This document shows positions 9,024 to 16,765 of a stretch of 64,000 nt of DNA, one piece after another. The notes under the pieces were generated by a model. That model saw nothing but the letters and a program-made list of their open reading frames with translations. It had not been told where the DNA came from and did not search any database. The stretch is from Massilia sp. Mn16-1_5. Its GTDB lineage: Bacteria; Pseudomonadota; Gammaproteobacteria; Burkholderiales; Burkholderiaceae_D. How positions within the stretch are numbered: position 1 is the stretch's first letter; every line of letters starts with the position of its first letter. The position numbers and the translations under genes are program-made. Location: NCBI RefSeq assembly GCF_004798585.1, contig NZ_PPXQ01000001.1, positions 248,001-312,000 on the forward strand. The letters are read 5' to 3'.

Positions 9024-10064
9024 TTACATCGCCGCGATCGATTTCTCGGCCAGGGCCAGCAGCTTCGCGCAGTTCTCGTTGCGCGCGCCGTAGGCAGCCC
9101 ACGCCGTCGTACGCGCCATCTCCTGCCACTTCCTGAGCGCCTCGGCATCCATGTCGACCACGCGCGCGCCGGTGCGCGAGTAGACGTTGGCCACCGCCGC
9201 GTCGTCGGCCTGGGCCATGCGCAGCGCGAACTGCTCCAGCTCGGCGCCAACGGCCATGATCGCGGCCTGCTGGTCCTTGTGCAGGCGGTCGAAGACCGTC
9301 TTCGACATCAAGAGGGGTTCGAGCATGAACCAGTAGCCGCCGCTGCGCGCCGTGGTCAGCGAACGCGAGACGTCCTGCAGGCGGAAGGACATCAGCGAGG
9401 TCGAGGACGTGAAGGCCGCGTCCAGGGCGCCGCTCTTCATCGCGGCGTGGATGTCGTTCGAGGGCACGTTGACGATGGTGGCGCCGGCTTCCTGCAGGAT
9501 CAGGTCCATTTCGCGCGAGCCGCCGCGCACCTTCAGGCCGCGCGTGTCTTCCGGCGCCAGGATCGGCGTGCCGCGGGCGGCGACACCACCGGCCTGCCAG
9601 ATCCAGCTGATCACCACCAGGCCCTGGTCGGCCAGGATGCGGGTCAGCTCCTTGCCGACTTCGGCGTTCTTCCAGCCATAGCCCTGGGCGTACGAAGTTA
9701 CCAGGCCCGGCATCAGGCCGATGTTCGATTCCGGCGACTCGGCGGCCGCATAGGACAGCGGCACCAGGGCCAGTTCGAGGCTGCCTTTCTTCAGCGCGCC
9801 GAACTGGGCGTTCGGCGCCATCAGGGCGGCGTTCGGATAGATCGAAAATTTCAGGCTGCCGCGGGTGCGCTTTTCGACGTTGGCCGCGAACATGCGGCAT
9901 AGCCGGTCGCGGAAGTCGCCTTCCATCACGCTGCCGCCGGGGAACTGATGCGAGATCTTCATCGCCTGGGAAGCGGCCCAGGCATTGCCGAGCCACAGGG
10001 GACTGGACGCGATCGCGCCCAGCAGGGTTCTACGAGCCAGGATCGGCCCTGTCTTCAACGACAT
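9024..10064 (-). CDS. TRAP transporter substrate-binding protein (DctP family)
   Basis: A 346-residue periplasmic binding protein. The N-terminus ARRTLLGAIASSPLWLGNAWA is a signal peptide with a twin-arginine-like RR-T-L-L and a likely cut after AWA. The mature part starts with KISHQFPGGSVM and contains LKVRGGSREMDLILQ, the usual organic-acid-binding segment of DctP proteins. The start is the ATG giving MSLKTG, 6 bases after GGAGG; a longer in-frame start has no such site. The DctQ and DctM membrane subunits are not adjacent, so this is an orphan at this locus. Ligand unknown. Confidence 0.9.
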   Translation of the reverse strand: MSLKTGPILARRTLLGAIASSPLWLGNAWAASQAMKISHQFPGGSVMEGDFRDRLCRMFAANVEKRTRGSLKFSIYPNAALMAPNAQFGALKKGSLELALVPLSYAAAESPESNIGLMPGLVTSYAQGYGWKNAEVGKELTRILADQGLVVISWIWQAGGVAARGTPILAPEDTRGLKVRGGSREMDLILQEAGATIVNVPSNDIHAAMKSGALDAAFTSSTSLMSFRLQDVSRSLTTARSGGYWFMLEPLLMSKTVFDRLHKDQQAAIMAVGAELEQFALRMAQADDAAVANVYSRTGARVVDMDAEALRKWQEMARTTAWAAYGARNENCAKLLALAEKSIAAM

Positions 10065-10165
10065 ATTCATCCTCCAAGATGAGTAAAACGACACTACCGG
10101 GCCGTGTGCCCCAGGCGAATCGTGGGGGCATCTGGGCTCCCATCGTCCGCTTGTCAGTGCTTACA

Positions 10166-10193
10166 AGAATATTCTCTTGATAAAGCTTGTCAA
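10166..10193 (-). promoter_or_regulatory. Candidate sigma70 promoter of the TRAP binding-protein gene
   Basis: On the minus strand a consensus TTGACA is followed after 16 bases by TATTCT, leaving a leader of about 100 bases before the ATG. Confidence 0.5.
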
Positions 10194-10246
10194 GCAGTAT
10201 CTTGTTTTCTTAACAAATGCACTGTGAATAACAGATGAGTATGGAC

Positions 10247-10262
10247 CCACCCGGCTGGGTGG
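10247..10262. other. Hairpin downstream of the 74-aa membrane-protein gene
   Basis: CCACCC-GGCT-GGGTGG, flanked by GGA and TCC, forms a compact hairpin without a T-run. It may be a weak terminator or a decayed relative of the GGGTGG palindromes. Confidence 0.4.
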
Positions 10263-10293
10263 ATCCAAAGGCCATCAAGGAGGAGGAAGGAAC

Positions 10294-10518
10294 TTATTTA
10301 CGGTCGAGCGCGTCGCACACGCCACAGGCGATGTTGCGCTTCATGTTGCGGTAGCGGGTGCCGATGAAGAGGGCGGAGGCGACCGCCGCCCAGGCGGCGC
10401 CCGACAGCAGGGCCCGCATGAAGGTCTCGCCGCCCAGCATGTCGATGCCGACCAGCAGGGCGGTCATCGTGACGACGGCGATCAGGTACTGGACGATCCA
10501 GTGGCTCATGGGTGGCAT
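10294..10518 (-). CDS. Small membrane protein, unknown function
   Basis: 74 residues with two predicted membrane helices (about 8-28 and 33-53) and a basic C-terminal tail holding two cysteines (NIACGVCD). A good ribosome site (AAAGGAG, 6 bases before ATG) lies across the end of the preceding alpha/beta hydrolase gene, so it is the last gene of that operon. I do not recognise the family. Confidence 0.7.
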   Translation of the reverse strand: MPPMSHWIVQYLIAVVTMTALLVGIDMLGGETFMRALLSGAAWAAVASALFIGTRYRNMKRNIACGVCDALDRK

Positions 10519-10529
10519 GCTGTCTCCTT

Positions 10530-11480
10530 TTACAGTTTTTTCAGGAAGTTGCGCAAGGCGTCGTTCAGGGCTGCCGGCTGGTCGATCATGGCAAAGTGGC
10601 GCGCGTTGTCGATTTGTACGACGTCCAGCTTCGGGGTGCCGGTCATCAGTTCCCGATAATACGCCACCTTGTCGCTTGCGGATATGCCGCCCATGGCGGC
10701 GCTGTCCGGGCCGTAGAACGGTGCGAGCACCAGCACCGGCGCCTGGATCTTCGCCAAGCCGGGGCGCAGGTCGGCCGCCATCACGGCGCCTACATACGCG
10801 GCCACCGCCTGCGGATCGCTGCGGCTGGTGAGCCGGGCGATATCGTCGGCCTTGCCCATGTCGGTGCTGCCGATGGCGCGCATGTACTGGCGCTGCTGGG
10901 CAGCGAAGGCCGGTCCCGTGCTGGCGGCCATCTGCTTGCGCATGTTCTCGGCCATGGCGGCGCGCTGCTCGGGCGGCAAGTCCTCGCTACGCGGCATTAC
11001 CGGCAGGCCGTCGATGGCGACGGCGCCGCCGATGCGCTCGGGGATGTCCTCGGACAGGGCGATCGCCAGCGTCGCGCCCAGGCTATGCCCGACCAGGACG
11101 GGCTTGGCCAGGCGGCGCGAGACGACCAGTTCCTTCAGCGCGTCCCGAGCGGCGTCGAAAGGGTTGCCCTCGACTGCGGGACGGCCGTCGAAGCCGGGCA
11201 GGGTCACCACGTACACGGTATTCGTGCCGGCGAAGGTACGCACCGTTTCCTGCCACACCCAGCCGCCAGTGGCCAGGCCCGGAATCAGCACCAGCGGCCG
11301 GCCGCCGCTGCCATGGCGCTCGACCAGCATGCCCTTGATCTCGAAGCGCTCGGCAGGCGCGATGGCTTGGGCGAAGCGGTTCGGTTGCTGCTGGGGCTGC
11401 GGATCGGCGGCGAAGCTTGGCGAGGCTGCGGCAAACAACAGTGCAAACAAAAGGGACGCTGTAGTGCGGGACGCTTTCAT
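10530..11480 (-). CDS. Exported alpha/beta hydrolase
   Basis: 316 residues: signal peptide MKASRTTASLLFALLFAAA with cleavage near SFA, then an alpha/beta-hydrolase fold. Motifs are the oxyanion strand LVLIPGLATGGWVW, the nucleophile elbow LVGHSLGAT (Ser near residue 131) and the histidine in NARHFAMID near the C-terminus. Substrate cannot be told; it could be an esterase or lactonase. Its ATG overlaps the stop of the small XRE gene (ATGA), so the two are translationally coupled, an unusual link between a regulator and an exported enzyme. Confidence 0.87.
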   Translation of the reverse strand: MKASRTTASLLFALLFAAASPSFAADPQPQQQPNRFAQAIAPAERFEIKGMLVERHGSGGRPLVLIPGLATGGWVWQETVRTFAGTNTVYVVTLPGFDGRPAVEGNPFDAARDALKELVVSRRLAKPVLVGHSLGATLAIALSEDIPERIGGAVAIDGLPVMPRSEDLPPEQRAAMAENMRKQMAASTGPAFAAQQRQYMRAIGSTDMGKADDIARLTSRSDPQAVAAYVGAVMAADLRPGLAKIQAPVLVLAPFYGPDSAAMGGISASDKVAYYRELMTGTPKLDVVQIDNARHFAMIDQPAALNDALRNFLKKL

Positions 11481-11680
11481 GCTGGCTCCTGGTCGGGATT
11501 GAAAATGGCTTCGATCGGTTGTTGAAACAGTCGGGCAATCGCGAAGGCAAGCGGCAGGCTGGGGTCGTAGCGGCCGGTCTCGATGGCGATCACGGTCTGG
11601 CGCGAGACGTCCAGCAGCTCGGCCAGGCGGGCCTGGCTCCAGCCCTGCTCGGCGCGAAGCTCCTTGATATGGTTGTTCAT
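11477..11680 (-). CDS. Small XRE-family transcriptional regulator
   Basis: 67 residues consisting almost entirely of one helix-turn-helix (IKELRAEQGWSQARLAELLD, then VSRQTVIAIETGRYDPSL). This compact type usually sits next to a multi-helix membrane protein and regulates its own operon. It overlaps both neighbours by ATGA: the membrane-protein gene upstream and the alpha/beta hydrolase downstream. The TGTAAAG-N4-CTTTACA palindromes ahead of the operon are the obvious candidate binding sites. The start MNNHIKEL is preferred over an upstream extension inside the membrane-protein gene. Confidence 0.9.
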   Translation of the reverse strand: MNNHIKELRAEQGWSQARLAELLDVSRQTVIAIETGRYDPSLPLAFAIARLFQQPIEAIFNPDQEPA

Positions 11681-12063
11681 CGGTCGAGTACCTTGCGGAT
11701 CAGCTGCACCGCGGCCACCGACAGGCACAGCACGCACCACACCGTGAACATCGACAGCTTCGGGTAGCCGGCGGTCTCGAGGAAACCGTAGGTGAAGGTC
11801 AGGCCCGCCGTGATCGCCGCCCCCAGCGCGACGTTTTCCAGCAGGCGCATGCGGATGTACTCGTCGGCGCGCTGGATCTGGCGCACGATGGCCCAGAGGG
11901 CAGCCGCGAAACCGATCATCGGCGTCAGCAAAACCACGGTACGAAGTACGCCCGGTTCCATCGGACGCCCGAAGCGGATGGCCGCCATCAGGATGATCGT
12001 GTAGAGCGCGATGGAAGCGATCAGCTCGCGCATGTAGATTTTAGCGGCGCGTTTTTCGTGCAC
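11677..12063 (-). CDS. Four-helix membrane protein paired with an XRE regulator
   Basis: 128 residues with four predicted membrane helices (about 11-28, 41-59, 77-96 and 105-122) and a short cytoplasmic connection rich in charged residues (RQIQRADEYIRMR). It starts at a GTG six bases after GGAG, giving MHEKRAAKIY; the later ATG lacks such a site. First gene of the operon, coupled by ATGA to the small XRE gene. Such pairs recur in proteobacteria; whether the membrane protein signals to the regulator is not known. Confidence 0.78.
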   Translation of the reverse strand: MHEKRAAKIYMRELIASIALYTIILMAAIRFGRPMEPGVLRTVVLLTPMIGFAAALWAIVRQIQRADEYIRMRLLENVALGAAITAGLTFTYGFLETAGYPKLSMFTVWCVLCLSVAAVQLIRKVLDR

Positions 12064-12078
12064 GGTGGTCTCCTTTGA

Positions 12079-12153
12079 TGTAAAGTCTACTTGACTGTAA
12101 AGTATGCTTTACATCGTAGGCGCAACCGATTCTGATGTCAAGCACCCTTTACA
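12079..12153. promoter_or_regulatory. Three TGTAAAG-N4-CTTTACA operator-like palindromes
   Basis: Site 2 (12096-12113, TGTAAAGTATGCTTTACA) is a perfect 7-4-7 palindrome. Site 1 (12079-12096) and site 3 (12136-12153, TGTCAAG-CACC-CTTTACA) are imperfect versions. Centres are 17 and 40 bases apart. They lie between the GTG of the minus-strand membrane-protein operon and the flavoprotein gene. Autoregulation by the small XRE protein is the best guess. Confidence 0.65.
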
Positions 12154-12214
12154 TATGTTTTTAACGCAGCCTAATCTGGACTACAATGCGCGTCCCGTTC
12201 CCGATTGGCCCAGC

Positions 12215-13453
12215 ATGCGCTCCACTCCACAAACCTCTCCCCGTGTCGCCATCGTCGGCGGCGGCCCCGCCGGCCTGATGGCGGCCGAAGTCCTGGCGGC
12301 GGGCGGCGTCCAGGTCGAGGTCTTCGATGCGATGCCCTCGGTGGCGCGTAAATTCCTGCTGGCCGGGAAGGGCGGCATGAACATCACCCATTCGGAGCCG
12401 TACGAGGACTTCGTGCGCCGCTACGGCGCGCGCAGCGGCGAGGTCGGCGCATGGCTGACCGATTTCACACCGGGCGCCGTGCGCGGGTGGATCCATGGTC
12501 TCGGCATCGATACCTTCGTCGGCAGTTCGGGGCGCGTGTTCCCGCTCGAGATGAAGGCCGCGCCGCTGCTGCGCGCCTGGCTGCACCGCCTGCGCGAAGC
12601 CGGCGTGCGCTTTCACATGCGCCACCGCTGGCTGGGCTGGGAGGGAGAACACCTGCGCTTCGCGACGCCGGATGGTGAACGCAGTGAGCGCTTCGATGCT
12701 GTCCTGCTCGCCCTCGGCGGCGCCAGCTGGCCGCGCCTGGGATCGGACGCGGCCTGGGTGCCGCTGCTGGCTGAACGCAGCGTGGAGGTGGCGCCCCTGG
12801 TGCCGGCAAACTGCGGCTTCGATACCGACTGGTCGCCGCATTTCAGCGAGAAGCATGCGGGTGCGCCCCTGATCACGGTGGTCGTCGAATACGAAGACCG
12901 CGCAGGCCAGCGGGCGCGGCGCCAGGGCCAGTTCGTGGTGACGGCCACCGGCATCGAGGGCAGCCTGGTGTATGCCTTGTCCAGCGTCCTGCGCGACCAG
13001 ATCGCGGCGCGCGGCGACACCACCGTCTGGCTCGACCTCGCACCCGATCTCGATGCCGAGCGGGTACGCGCCGAGGTGCTGCGTCCGCGCGGCGCCCGTT
13101 CGATGTCCAGCCATCTGCAAAGCCGGCTCGGGATCAAGGGCGTGAAGGCGGGCCTGCTGCACGAGTGCCTGAGCAAGAGCGCATACCAGGACGAAGAGAC
13201 GCTGGCCGCCGCGATCAAGGCGCTGCCGCTCAGATTGAAACGTCCGCGTCCGATCGAGGAAGCGATCAGCAGCGCCGGCGGCGTGCGTTTCGAGGCGCTC
13301 GATGCGAACGGCATGCTGCGCGCCGTGCCGGGCGTGTTCGTGGCGGGAGAGATGCTGGACTGGGAAGCGCCGACGGGCGGTTATCTGCTCACGGCTTGCT
13401 TTGCCAGCGGACGCGCCGCGGCGACCGGCGTGTTGCGATACGTGGCGACGTAG
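12215..13453 (+). CDS. FAD-dependent oxidoreductase, HI0933/TIGR03862-like
   Basis: 412 residues with an N-terminal FAD-binding Rossmann motif VAIVGGGPAGLMAAE and, near the C-terminus, the second nucleotide contact GVFVAGEMLDWEAPTGGY. Segments such as FLLAGKGGMNITH are typical of the HI0933/BaiN family, whose substrates are mostly unknown. The start at MRSTPQTSP is chosen for family length; two upstream in-frame ATGs would place the N-terminus in the operator region. The stop codon TAG lies inside the GTAGGG head of REP pair C. Confidence 0.85.
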   Translation: MRSTPQTSPRVAIVGGGPAGLMAAEVLAAGGVQVEVFDAMPSVARKFLLAGKGGMNITHSEPYEDFVRRYGARSGEVGAWLTDFTPGAVRGWIHGLGIDTFVGSSGRVFPLEMKAAPLLRAWLHRLREAGVRFHMRHRWLGWEGEHLRFATPDGERSERFDAVLLALGGASWPRLGSDAAWVPLLAERSVEVAPLVPANCGFDTDWSPHFSEKHAGAPLITVVVEYEDRAGQRARRQGQFVVTATGIEGSLVYALSSVLRDQIAARGDTTVWLDLAPDLDAERVRAEVLRPRGARSMSSHLQSRLGIKGVKAGLLHECLSKSAYQDEETLAAAIKALPLRLKRPRPIEEAISSAGGVRFEALDANGMLRAVPGVFVAGEMLDWEAPTGGYLLTACFASGRAAATGVLRYVAT

Positions 13454-13552
13454 GGTGGAGTCCCGACTCCACGCGGTGATACGCGCCGGCGAGATCGTCA
13501 GGCACGAAATCGGAGCCGATAACGATCACCGCGTGGGCGGAGCCCACCCTAC
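13450..13552. repeat. REP pair C, GTAG heads facing outward
   Basis: Left unit 13450-13480 has core GTGGAGTC-CC-GACTCCAC; right unit 13525-13552 has GTGGGC-GGA-GCCCAC. Both share the GTAGGGTGG head and CGCGGTGAT tail in inverted order. The left unit provides the TAG stop of the flavoprotein gene. The spacer is nearly the same as in pair D. Confidence 0.85.
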
Positions 13553-13565
13553 GTAAGCCCTCGCC

Positions 13566-14378
13566 TTAGTGATCGAAGTGCACGTCCCCGCTACCTGTGC
13601 GGCTGATGCTGCGCTCCGGCGGATTCCCATACACGTCGATATCGCCGCTACCGCTCACCGCCGCCGCCACGGTCGCATGGGCGGTCACGCTGGCATTGCC
13701 TGAGCCGGTCTGGCGAACCTTGACGGCTTCGGCGCGCAGGCGCTGGGCGTCCAGCGTGCCCGAGCCGTTCGACACCGCTTCGAAGCTGCGTGCGGCGCCG
13801 GCCAGGGTAATGGTGCCGCCGCCGGTGAGTTCCGCTTCCACCTTGTCGCCGTTGCCGGCATCGAGCGTCAGTTCGCCGGTGCCGTGGACGACGGCCTTGG
13901 CCTGGCGGTAGCGGCCGTTGAAGTCGACGCTGCCGGAACCGTTCAGTTCCAGCTCGATGCGTTCGCCTGAAAAACCGTTGATGCGGGTGTCGCCGCTGCC
14001 GTCGACGCCGACCCGCTCCAGGCTCGGCAGGGTCAGTTCGACCTCGATCGGCTGGCGGTGGCGCAGCACGATGCCGCGGGTGCCGATGTGCAGCACGCGG
14101 CCCGTCTGGCTGGTCTCGATGTTGGCCAGCAGGCGCTGCTCGCCGCGTACGACCAGCGAGGGTTCGGCGCCGTAGCGCAGCGTCAGGTCGATCGGGCCGC
14201 TCAGTTCGACGGCGCGCACTTGGCGCGTGATGTTCCGCTGTTCGTCGCCCACCAGGCGGGTACGAACCTGGTCGTAGCGGGCCGTGCCGCCCTGGGCGCG
14301 CAGCATGCCGTAGGACAGGCCAATCAGGACGAAAGCGAGGAGCAGGAGGCCGAGGCCGACCTTGAACAGGGAACGCAT
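13566..14378 (-). CDS. GIN domain-containing envelope protein (DUF2807)
   Basis: 270 residues. An N-terminal hydrophobic segment (KVGLGLLLLAFVLIGLSYGM) is a signal anchor or signal peptide. The rest is a GIN domain made of short repeats that each carry a Gly-Ser-Gly-like turn (DGSGD, NGSGS, HGTGE, TGGGT, NGSGT, TGSGN, SGSGD, TGSGD) about every 20 residues, as expected of a right-handed beta-helix. Such proteins are thought to be surface or periplasmic. Last gene of the operon, 9 bases after the HAAS-domain gene. Exact role unknown. Confidence 0.85.
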   Translation of the reverse strand: MRSLFKVGLGLLLLAFVLIGLSYGMLRAQGGTARYDQVRTRLVGDEQRNITRQVRAVELSGPIDLTLRYGAEPSLVVRGEQRLLANIETSQTGRVLHIGTRGIVLRHRQPIEVELTLPSLERVGVDGSGDTRINGFSGERIELELNGSGSVDFNGRYRQAKAVVHGTGELTLDAGNGDKVEAELTGGGTITLAGAARSFEAVSNGSGTLDAQRLRAEAVKVRQTGSGNASVTAHATVAAAVSGSGDIDVYGNPPERSISRTGSGDVHFDH

Positions 14379-14387
14379 GGTCTCTCC

Positions 14388-15164
14388 TCAGCTGCCCCGG
14401 AGCAGGGACATGTTCATTTGCAGGTAGCGCTTCACGCCGAGCGCGGCGTAGCGGCTGACGACGATCGAGACCAGGAACAGCACGATCCCGCCCAGCACCA
14501 TCGACAGGCCGAGCACGGTCTGGGTGGCGCGCGACTCGTCGTCGACCTCGGTCGAGATGCGGATGCCGCTGTTGGCCACGCGCTCGGCGCCGCGGATCAC
14601 GCGCGAGCCTTCGCCGGCGTCGGGATCGAGGTCGGGCTGCGGCTGCGTCTCGTTCGCCCGGTCCTGGCTGACCTCGATGCCGGTGTCGCCGATCGAGACC
14701 CGGGTGCGCACGCCATCGTCGGCCTGGCCGTCGATGACGTGGCGCAGCGGCCCGTCGAGCACGAGTTCGTTGGCGCCGGCCAGGCCCGCGGCCGTGATCG
14801 CGATGCCGCCCACATAAAAAGCGAAGGCGCCGGCGTACAGCGCCGCCAGCAGCGAGCCGAATACGGCCGCCGGGATCACCATGAAGAGGTTGAAGATCAG
14901 CAGGCCGACCACGGACACCAGCAGGCGCAGCAGGTTGGCCGGGTTCTTCTGCTCCTTGAAGGCGTGCATGTGGGTGCTGGTGCGCAGGGTCAGGGCGACC
15001 TTGGTCGGGTCGTCCAGTTCGCGTGCGATGTCGGGCTCCGCGCGGCCGGCGGCCATGCCGTCGACAAAGCGCTGTTCGTACCATGCCAGGGTCTTGGCCT
15101 GCAGTTCCGGCGGCAGGCCGAGCATGGCGCGTTTCAGCGCCTCCAGGTATTCAAGCTTGCCCAT
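14388..15164 (-). CDS. DUF1700/HAAS-domain membrane protein
   Basis: 258 residues: an N-terminal helical HAAS-like domain (GKLEYLEALKRAMLGLPPEL, WYEQRFVDG), two or three central membrane helices (about 85-150), a charged linker around 165-220 and a final helix near 230-250. HAAS proteins are usually encoded with PadR regulators and GIN/DUF4097 proteins and may act in membrane signalling. Here the GIN partner follows but no PadR gene is visible. Confidence 0.82.
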   Translation of the reverse strand: MGKLEYLEALKRAMLGLPPELQAKTLAWYEQRFVDGMAAGRAEPDIARELDDPTKVALTLRTSTHMHAFKEQKNPANLLRLLVSVVGLLIFNLFMVIPAAVFGSLLAALYAGAFAFYVGGIAITAAGLAGANELVLDGPLRHVIDGQADDGVRTRVSIGDTGIEVSQDRANETQPQPDLDPDAGEGSRVIRGAERVANSGIRISTEVDDESRATQTVLGLSMVLGGIVLFLVSIVVSRYAALGVKRYLQMNMSLLRGS

Positions 15165-15167
15165 CGA

Positions 15168-15323
15168 TCAGGCATGTCCCAGGTGCAGCATCGAGAGCAG
15201 GGCCGCGCTGGTCGCGTTGGTGCGCGCGCCGAAGAGTTCGGGCGCGACCAGCACCAGCGTGCTGACGGCCACCAGGGCCAGCAGGAGCAGGGTACGCAAT
15301 CCGAGTTGGGGAGTCATGGTCAT
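15168..15323 (-). CDS. Possible 51-aa single-span membrane peptide
   Basis: MTMTPQLGLRTLLLLALVAV begins a 51-residue frame with one strong membrane helix and a short tail ending in LHLGHA. It fits exactly between hpnE (27 bases upstream) and the HAAS gene (3 bases downstream), which supports it being real. No good ribosome site is seen and I know no family. Confidence 0.5.
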   Translation of the reverse strand: MTMTPQLGLRTLLLLALVAVSTLVLVAPELFGARTNATSAALLSMLHLGHA

Positions 15324-15349
15324 GTCCGTGATGTCAGTATCCGATGCTG

Positions 15350-16765
15350 CTACTGTACGGATGCGGACGTGCCGTCGCCAGCGCCGTGCGACAGGCTGCC
15401 GTTTTTGCCGCCTGACCGGTTCCCACGCAGGATGACCGTCGCCGCCGCCTGGCCGCTGCGCACCGCCGACTCGAGCGTGGCCGGGTAGTCGCCGGCCGTA
15501 TAGTCGCCGGCCAGCACCAGTCCGGTCAGCGGCGTCATATTCTCCGGACGCTGCAAACCCGGCGTGCAGGCGAAGGTTGCGCGCTTTTCGGTAATCACGC
15601 GGCTCCACTGGGGCGCCGCCAGGCCCAGGCCGGGGAAAGCGGCGTCCAGCTGGGCGGCAATCGCGCGCGCCAGTTCCTCCTGGCCGAGGGCGGCGGCTGC
15701 GCCGGCGGCGCTGACGACGACCGCCAGCAGGCCGGCCTGGGCCGGGTCGAGCTGGCCGCGATCGAAAGCGAACTGGCCGAAACGCGCCTGTTCGGGGGCG
15801 TCGAGCAGGGCGCAGAAGGGCAGCGGCAGGCGCAGCCCCGCGTCGTACTGCAGGTAGCAGGTGGCGATCGGCTCGTACTCGAAAGCTTTCAGCCGGGCCG
15901 ACAGTTCCGCGGTTTCGATGAAGGGCGCGAGCAGGGCGCCCGACTGGGCGGGCGGCGTCGCCAGCACGACGGCGTCGAATACACGGCCCTCGGCGCCGCT
16001 CGCTTCGACCAACCAGCCGCCGGGACCGCGCTGCAGCGAGGCGGCCTTGGCGCCGGTCAGCGCGCTGCCGCCTTGCGCTGCGAGGTAACGCGCCGCCGCC
16101 TGCGGAAACAGGGCGCTCAGTTCGAGGCGCGGGATCAGCATGTCGGAGGCCGCCCGCTTCGCGCCCAGGCTGTCGCGCAGCACGGCCAGGAAGACGTTGC
16201 TTGATGCCCGTTCGGGCGGCGTGTTCAGGGCCGCCAGGCACAGCGGAGTCCACATCAGGCGCTGCAGGCGGGCGGTCTGCTCGAAGCGCTCGAGCAGGGT
16301 CCGCACGCTGACGTCGGTGTCGAGGCGCCAGCCCATCCAGCGTGCGGCGGTCCAGAAGCGCGCCAGCGCCATCTTGTCCGCGCGTTCCAGGCCCTTGGTG
16401 CGCAGCAGGGCGATCGTCATGTGCCAGGGCGCGGGCAGGCGCGGAGCGACGAAATCCATCCCGCCGCTCCCCTCCGGGTAGCGCATCTGCAGCGGCAGGC
16501 GCAGCAGCGCCGTCTTCGGGTCGACGCCGACGCGGTTCAGGAGATTCAGGGTTTCCGTGTAGGCGCCGAGCAGGATGTGCTGGCCGTTGTCGAGCAGGCG
16601 GCCGTCGAGGTCGACGGCACGTGCGCGTCCGCCGAGGGTGCGCGCGGCTTCGAACAGCGTGACCTGCGCGCCCTTGCGCGCCAGCTCGACGGCCGCGGCG
16701 CAGCCGGCCCAGCCGCCACCGACGACGGCGACCGCAGGCGCAGGCCTACCTTTAGTTGCGGACAT
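15350..16765 (-). CDS. hpnE: Hydroxysqualene dehydroxylase
   Basis: 471 residues, FAD-dependent amine-oxidase fold. The dinucleotide motif is VAVVGGGWAGCAAAVELARKG near the N-terminus, followed by TLGGRARAVDLDGRLLDNGQ; the C-terminal FAD contact is GLVLAGDYTAGDYPATLESA. HpnE reduces hydroxysqualene to squalene, the last step of the three-enzyme HpnCDE route. Its start overlaps the end of hpnD by 14 bases, so the genes are coupled. Confidence 0.93.
   Translation of the reverse strand: MSATKGRPAPAVAVVGGGWAGCAAAVELARKGAQVTLFEAARTLGGRARAVDLDGRLLDNGQHILLGAYTETLNLLNRVGVDPKTALLRLPLQMRYPEGSGGMDFVAPRLPAPWHMTIALLRTKGLERADKMALARFWTAARWMGWRLDTDVSVRTLLERFEQTARLQRLMWTPLCLAALNTPPERASSNVFLAVLRDSLGAKRAASDMLIPRLELSALFPQAAARYLAAQGGSALTGAKAASLQRGPGGWLVEASGAEGRVFDAVVLATPPAQSGALLAPFIETAELSARLKAFEYEPIATCYLQYDAGLRLPLPFCALLDAPEQARFGQFAFDRGQLDPAQAGLLAVVVSAAGAAAALGQEELARAIAAQLDAAFPGLGLAAPQWSRVITEKRATFACTPGLQRPENMTPLTGLVLAGDYTAGDYPATLESAVRSGQAAATVILRGNRSGGKNGSLSHGAGDGTSASVQ

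Noticed and set aside
7216..9996. A 926-residue minus-strand frame opposite thrC, moeA and moaD
   Set aside because: It conflicts with three well-supported genes and with the TRAP gene in another frame; no recognisable motif.
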